In this document: positions 25,683 to 27,303 of the stretch, in pieces
How the letters are laid out: each line of letters begins with the position of its first letter
Position numbering within the stretch: the stretch's first letter is position 1
Source: an uncultured Lachnospiraceae bacterium
Lineage (GTDB): Bacteria > Bacillota_A > Clostridia > Lachnospirales > Lachnospiraceae
Assembly (NCBI GenBank): GCA_910588595.1
Contig: CAJUQU010000019.1
Location: 1-27,303, forward strand
Direction of reading: 5' to 3'
DNA length: 27,303 nt
Notes under the pieces: generated by a model
Databases searched by the model: none
What the model was told of the DNA's origin: nothing
What the model saw: only the letters and a program-made list of their open reading frames with translations
Made by a program: the position numbers and the translations under genes

Positions 25683-26024
25683 ATGAAAAGAGGAGATATT
25701 TATTATGCAGATTTAAGACCGGTTGTGGGCTCAGAACAGGGAGGCGTCAGACCGGTGCTGATCATTCAGAACGATGTGGGCAACAAGCACAGCCCAACAG
25801 TGATCTGTGCGGCGATCACTTCCAAGATGAACAAGGCGAACCTGCCGACGCATATTGCACTGAATGCGGGAAATTACGATATGGTGAAGGACTCCGTGAT
25901 ATTGCTGGAGCAGTTGAGAACGATCGATAAAAAGCGTCTGAAGGATAAGGTATGTCATCTGGACACTCCGATCATGCAGAGAGTGAACAGAGCCTTGCAA
26001 ATCAGTCTTGAGCTTGATACATAA
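25683..26024 (+). CDS. mazF: MazF/EndoA-type mRNA interferase toxin
   Basis: ATG 25683 is chosen with ACAGGAG 9 nt upstream; ATG 25677 leaves only 3 nt. The 113-residue protein closely resembles Bacillus EndoA (MazF) over its full length. Visible motifs are MKRGDIYYADLRPVVGSEQ, GGVRPVLIIQND with the catalytic arginine, the AAITSK segment with the catalytic threonine, LPTHI and DSVILLEQLRTIDKKRL. It would cut single-stranded mRNA at short sequence motifs. In Bacillus the antitoxin gene sits between alr and this gene. Here the 138-nt gap after alr holds no ORF longer than about 9 codons in a usable frame, so the toxin appears orphaned. Confidence 0.95.
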   Translation: MKRGDIYYADLRPVVGSEQGGVRPVLIIQNDVGNKHSPTVICAAITSKMNKANLPTHIALNAGNYDMVKDSVILLEQLRTIDKKRLKDKVCHLDTPIMQRVNRALQISLELDT

Positions 26025-26093
26025 GGCTTGCTTGTAAGGTTGGATGCTGCTGTCCGCTCTTCGATACAGTCGGGAACAGTAAACAGTTAGATA

Positions 26094-26122
26094 TTGACGT
26101 TTTTCGATAGTAATGTTATATT
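26094..26122 (+). promoter_or_regulatory. Candidate promoter of the CNNM/CorC-like gene
   Basis: TTGACG (26094-26099), a 17-bp spacer and TATATT (26117-26122) make a good sigma-A match. The predicted start near 26129 falls inside the left arm of the hairpin that follows. Confidence 0.6.
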
Positions 26123-26124
26123 AG

Positions 26125-26168
26125 AAAGGTATAGCTTGCAAAATTGTGGGTTATGCCTTTGTTTTTTT
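26125..26168 (+). terminator. Terminator-like hairpin just after the promoter
   Basis: AAAGGTATAGC (26125-26135) pairs with GTTATGCCTTT (26150-26160), with two G-U pairs, and a run of seven T follows (26162-26168). It may end the alr-mazF message, or act as an attenuator for the downstream gene. Within it and just after it is a direct repeat, TTGCAAAATTGT at 26136-26147 and 26167-26178, 31 bp apart. Confidence 0.6.
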
Positions 26169-26223
26169 GCAAAATTGTTGTATCTAAAAAGTCACTCAGA
26201 AGAGTAAAGGAGAGAAGTAAGAG

Positions 26224-27303
26224 ATGGACGATGGTGGGGCTTCGGCCTGTAGTATGATACTATTTTTTGTTCTGTTATTTATTGAGGCTGTTCTTGTCGG
26301 GTTTAACAAAGCCATAAACCTCATGAATGAGAAGGAGATCGAGCGCAGGGCGGAGGAGGAGAAGGACAAAAAATCCATTTTGTTGAGCCGGATCATCGAG
26401 CGCGCTACCGTGTATGTCAATTCGATTCAGATGATAACGACGTTGGTCGAGTTGGTGATGGGGTATTTTTTCCTGCCGAGATGGACGGCAACGATCAGGA
26501 GGGGACTTGCAAAGTTATCCTTTCTGCAGGATGTGAATGATATGGTGTTGAGCTGGGCAGCACTGATCCTGGCAGTTTTTATGCTCATGTATGTACTGTT
26601 GACATTTGGGATCCTGCTGCCGAAGAAGATTGCCCAGAAGTATCCGGATGCGTGGGCATACTGTTTTATATATCATATACAGTTTTTGAGGACTGCACTC
26701 TATCCTCTGACAAAGATCGTCGCTTCTTCAGCAAATGGCCTGCTGTGGATCTGTGGTCTGAGAAATACGGACGAGCAGGCGGATGTCACGGAGGAGGAGA
26801 TCATCTCGATGGTCAATGAGGGACACGAACTTGGTGTGCTCGAGGCAGGCGAAGTGGAGATGATCACGAATATTTTTGAGTTTGGTGACAAGGAAGCGAG
26901 CGATATCATGACACACCGCAATCACATCATGGCACTGGACAGCACGACACCGTTTAAGGAAGCACTCAACTTTATGCTCAAGGAGAGCAACAGCAGATAC
27001 CCGGTATACGAGGAGAACCTCGACCATGTGATCGGTGTGCTGTATCTCAAAGATGCCATGAGGATACATACTTCCGACGAGGAGCTCAATCAGCCGATCG
27101 GTACAGTGGAGGGGCTTGTCAGGGAGGCTGTGTTTGTGCCGGAGACCAAGAATATTGACGACCTGTTCCGAAGTATGCAGACCGAGAAGAATCAGATGGT
27201 GATCGTTATGGATGAGTATGGGCAGACATCGGGGCTTGTTACCATGGAGGACATTCTTGAAGAGATCGTGGGAAACATCATGGATGAGTACGACTCCGAG
27301 GAG
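26224..27303 (+). CDS. CNNM/CorC-type membrane protein with paired CBS domains, 3' end outside window
   Basis: The frame is open from ATG 26224 (AAAGGAG upstream) to the last base, giving 360 residues so far. Hydrophobic segments at about 11-28, 63-85 and 110-135, and a possible one near 145-165, form a DUF21-like membrane part. Residues about 205-360 carry two CBS motifs typical of HlyC/CorC proteins: DIMTHRNHIMALD with SRYPVYEENLDHVIGVLYLKD, then REAVFVPETKNIDDLF with MVIVMDEYGQTSGLVTMEDILEEIVG. Such proteins are linked to Mg2+ or other cation efflux. The membrane part is divergent: the usual SxxExAxxxxNxxR pattern is replaced by EAVLVGFNKAINLMN. A C-terminal CorC_HlyC domain would be expected beyond the window edge. 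Confidence 0.88.
   Translation, partial: MDDGGASACSMILFFVLLFIEAVLVGFNKAINLMNEKEIERRAEEEKDKKSILLSRIIERATVYVNSIQMITTLVELVMGYFFLPRWTATIRRGLAKLSFLQDVNDMVLSWAALILAVFMLMYVLLTFGILLPKKIAQKYPDAWAYCFIYHIQFLRTALYPLTKIVASSANGLLWICGLRNTDEQADVTEEEIISMVNEGHELGVLEAGEVEMITNIFEFGDKEASDIMTHRNHIMALDSTTPFKEALNFMLKESNSRYPVYEENLDHVIGVLYLKDAMRIHTSDEELNQPIGTVEGLVREAVFVPETKNIDDLFRSMQTEKNQMVIVMDEYGQTSGLVTMEDILEEIVGNIMDEYDSEE

Noticed and set aside
25616..25930. 104-codon frame upstream of and overlapping mazF as a possible antitoxin
   Set aside because: Most of it overlaps mazF in another frame and its composition is not protein-like; no MazE-type pattern seen.
1..27303. CRISPR arrays, tRNA or rRNA genes, insertion sequences with transposase
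   Set aside because: No regular spaced repeats, no cloverleaf with CCA or TTCGA-type loops and no transposase-like protein were seen.

Overview
The window looks like a chromosomal segment of a low-to-mid GC, Gram-positive anaerobe of the Clostridia, most likely Lachnospiraceae. This is inferred from BspA-type leucine-rich-repeat surface proteins, a Rex redox repressor with its operator, a Re-type citrate synthase instead of the ordinary enzyme, the nnr-alr-mazF gene order of Firmicutes, strong AGGAGG-type ribosome binding sites and sigma-A promoters. No species is claimed. No RNA genes, CRISPR array, prophage or intact insertion sequence were seen; coding density is high.

Region 1 (1-9290) is a cell-surface operon on the plus strand: the 3' part of a giant LRR protein with a C-terminal wall/membrane anchor, two further LRR proteins each with an N-terminal membrane segment, and a secreted SH3-like protein, closed by a terminator at 9250. 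Region 2 (9290-13350) is a three-gene ABC export module: a MacB/LolD-type ATPase, a membrane-anchored CARDB-like protein where Gram-negatives would have MacA, and a MacB/FtsX-type permease, with its own promoter and terminator. A leaderless subtilisin-like protease follows (13459-14400).

Region 3 (14440-18069) is a central-metabolism operon: Re-citrate synthase, a GntR/FCD regulator and NADP-isocitrate dehydrogenase. Together with an aconitase encoded elsewhere these would make 2-oxoglutarate for glutamate synthesis. A perfect 12-bp palindrome of the GntR/FCD type lies on the -10 box of the operon promoter, which suggests control by the encoded regulator. A bidirectional terminator ends the operon.

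Region 4 (18082-21290, minus strand) holds an ABC-F translation-factor ATPase and a free-standing 5'-3' exonuclease. The ABC-F gene is preceded by a 130-bp inverted-repeat element that almost exactly coincides with the predicted 5' leader. Region 5 (21312-22767) is rex, with a Rex box on its own promoter, plus a coiled-coil protein of unknown function. Region 6 (22780-26168) is nnr (NAD(P)HX repair), alr (alanine racemase) and an orphan mazF toxin without a visible antitoxin. The window ends inside a divergent CNNM/CorC-type membrane protein with paired CBS domains.

The most interesting items are the leader of the ABC-F gene, the Re-citrate synthase operon with its candidate operator, the ABC/CARDB export module beside a surface-protein operon, and the orphan MazF.
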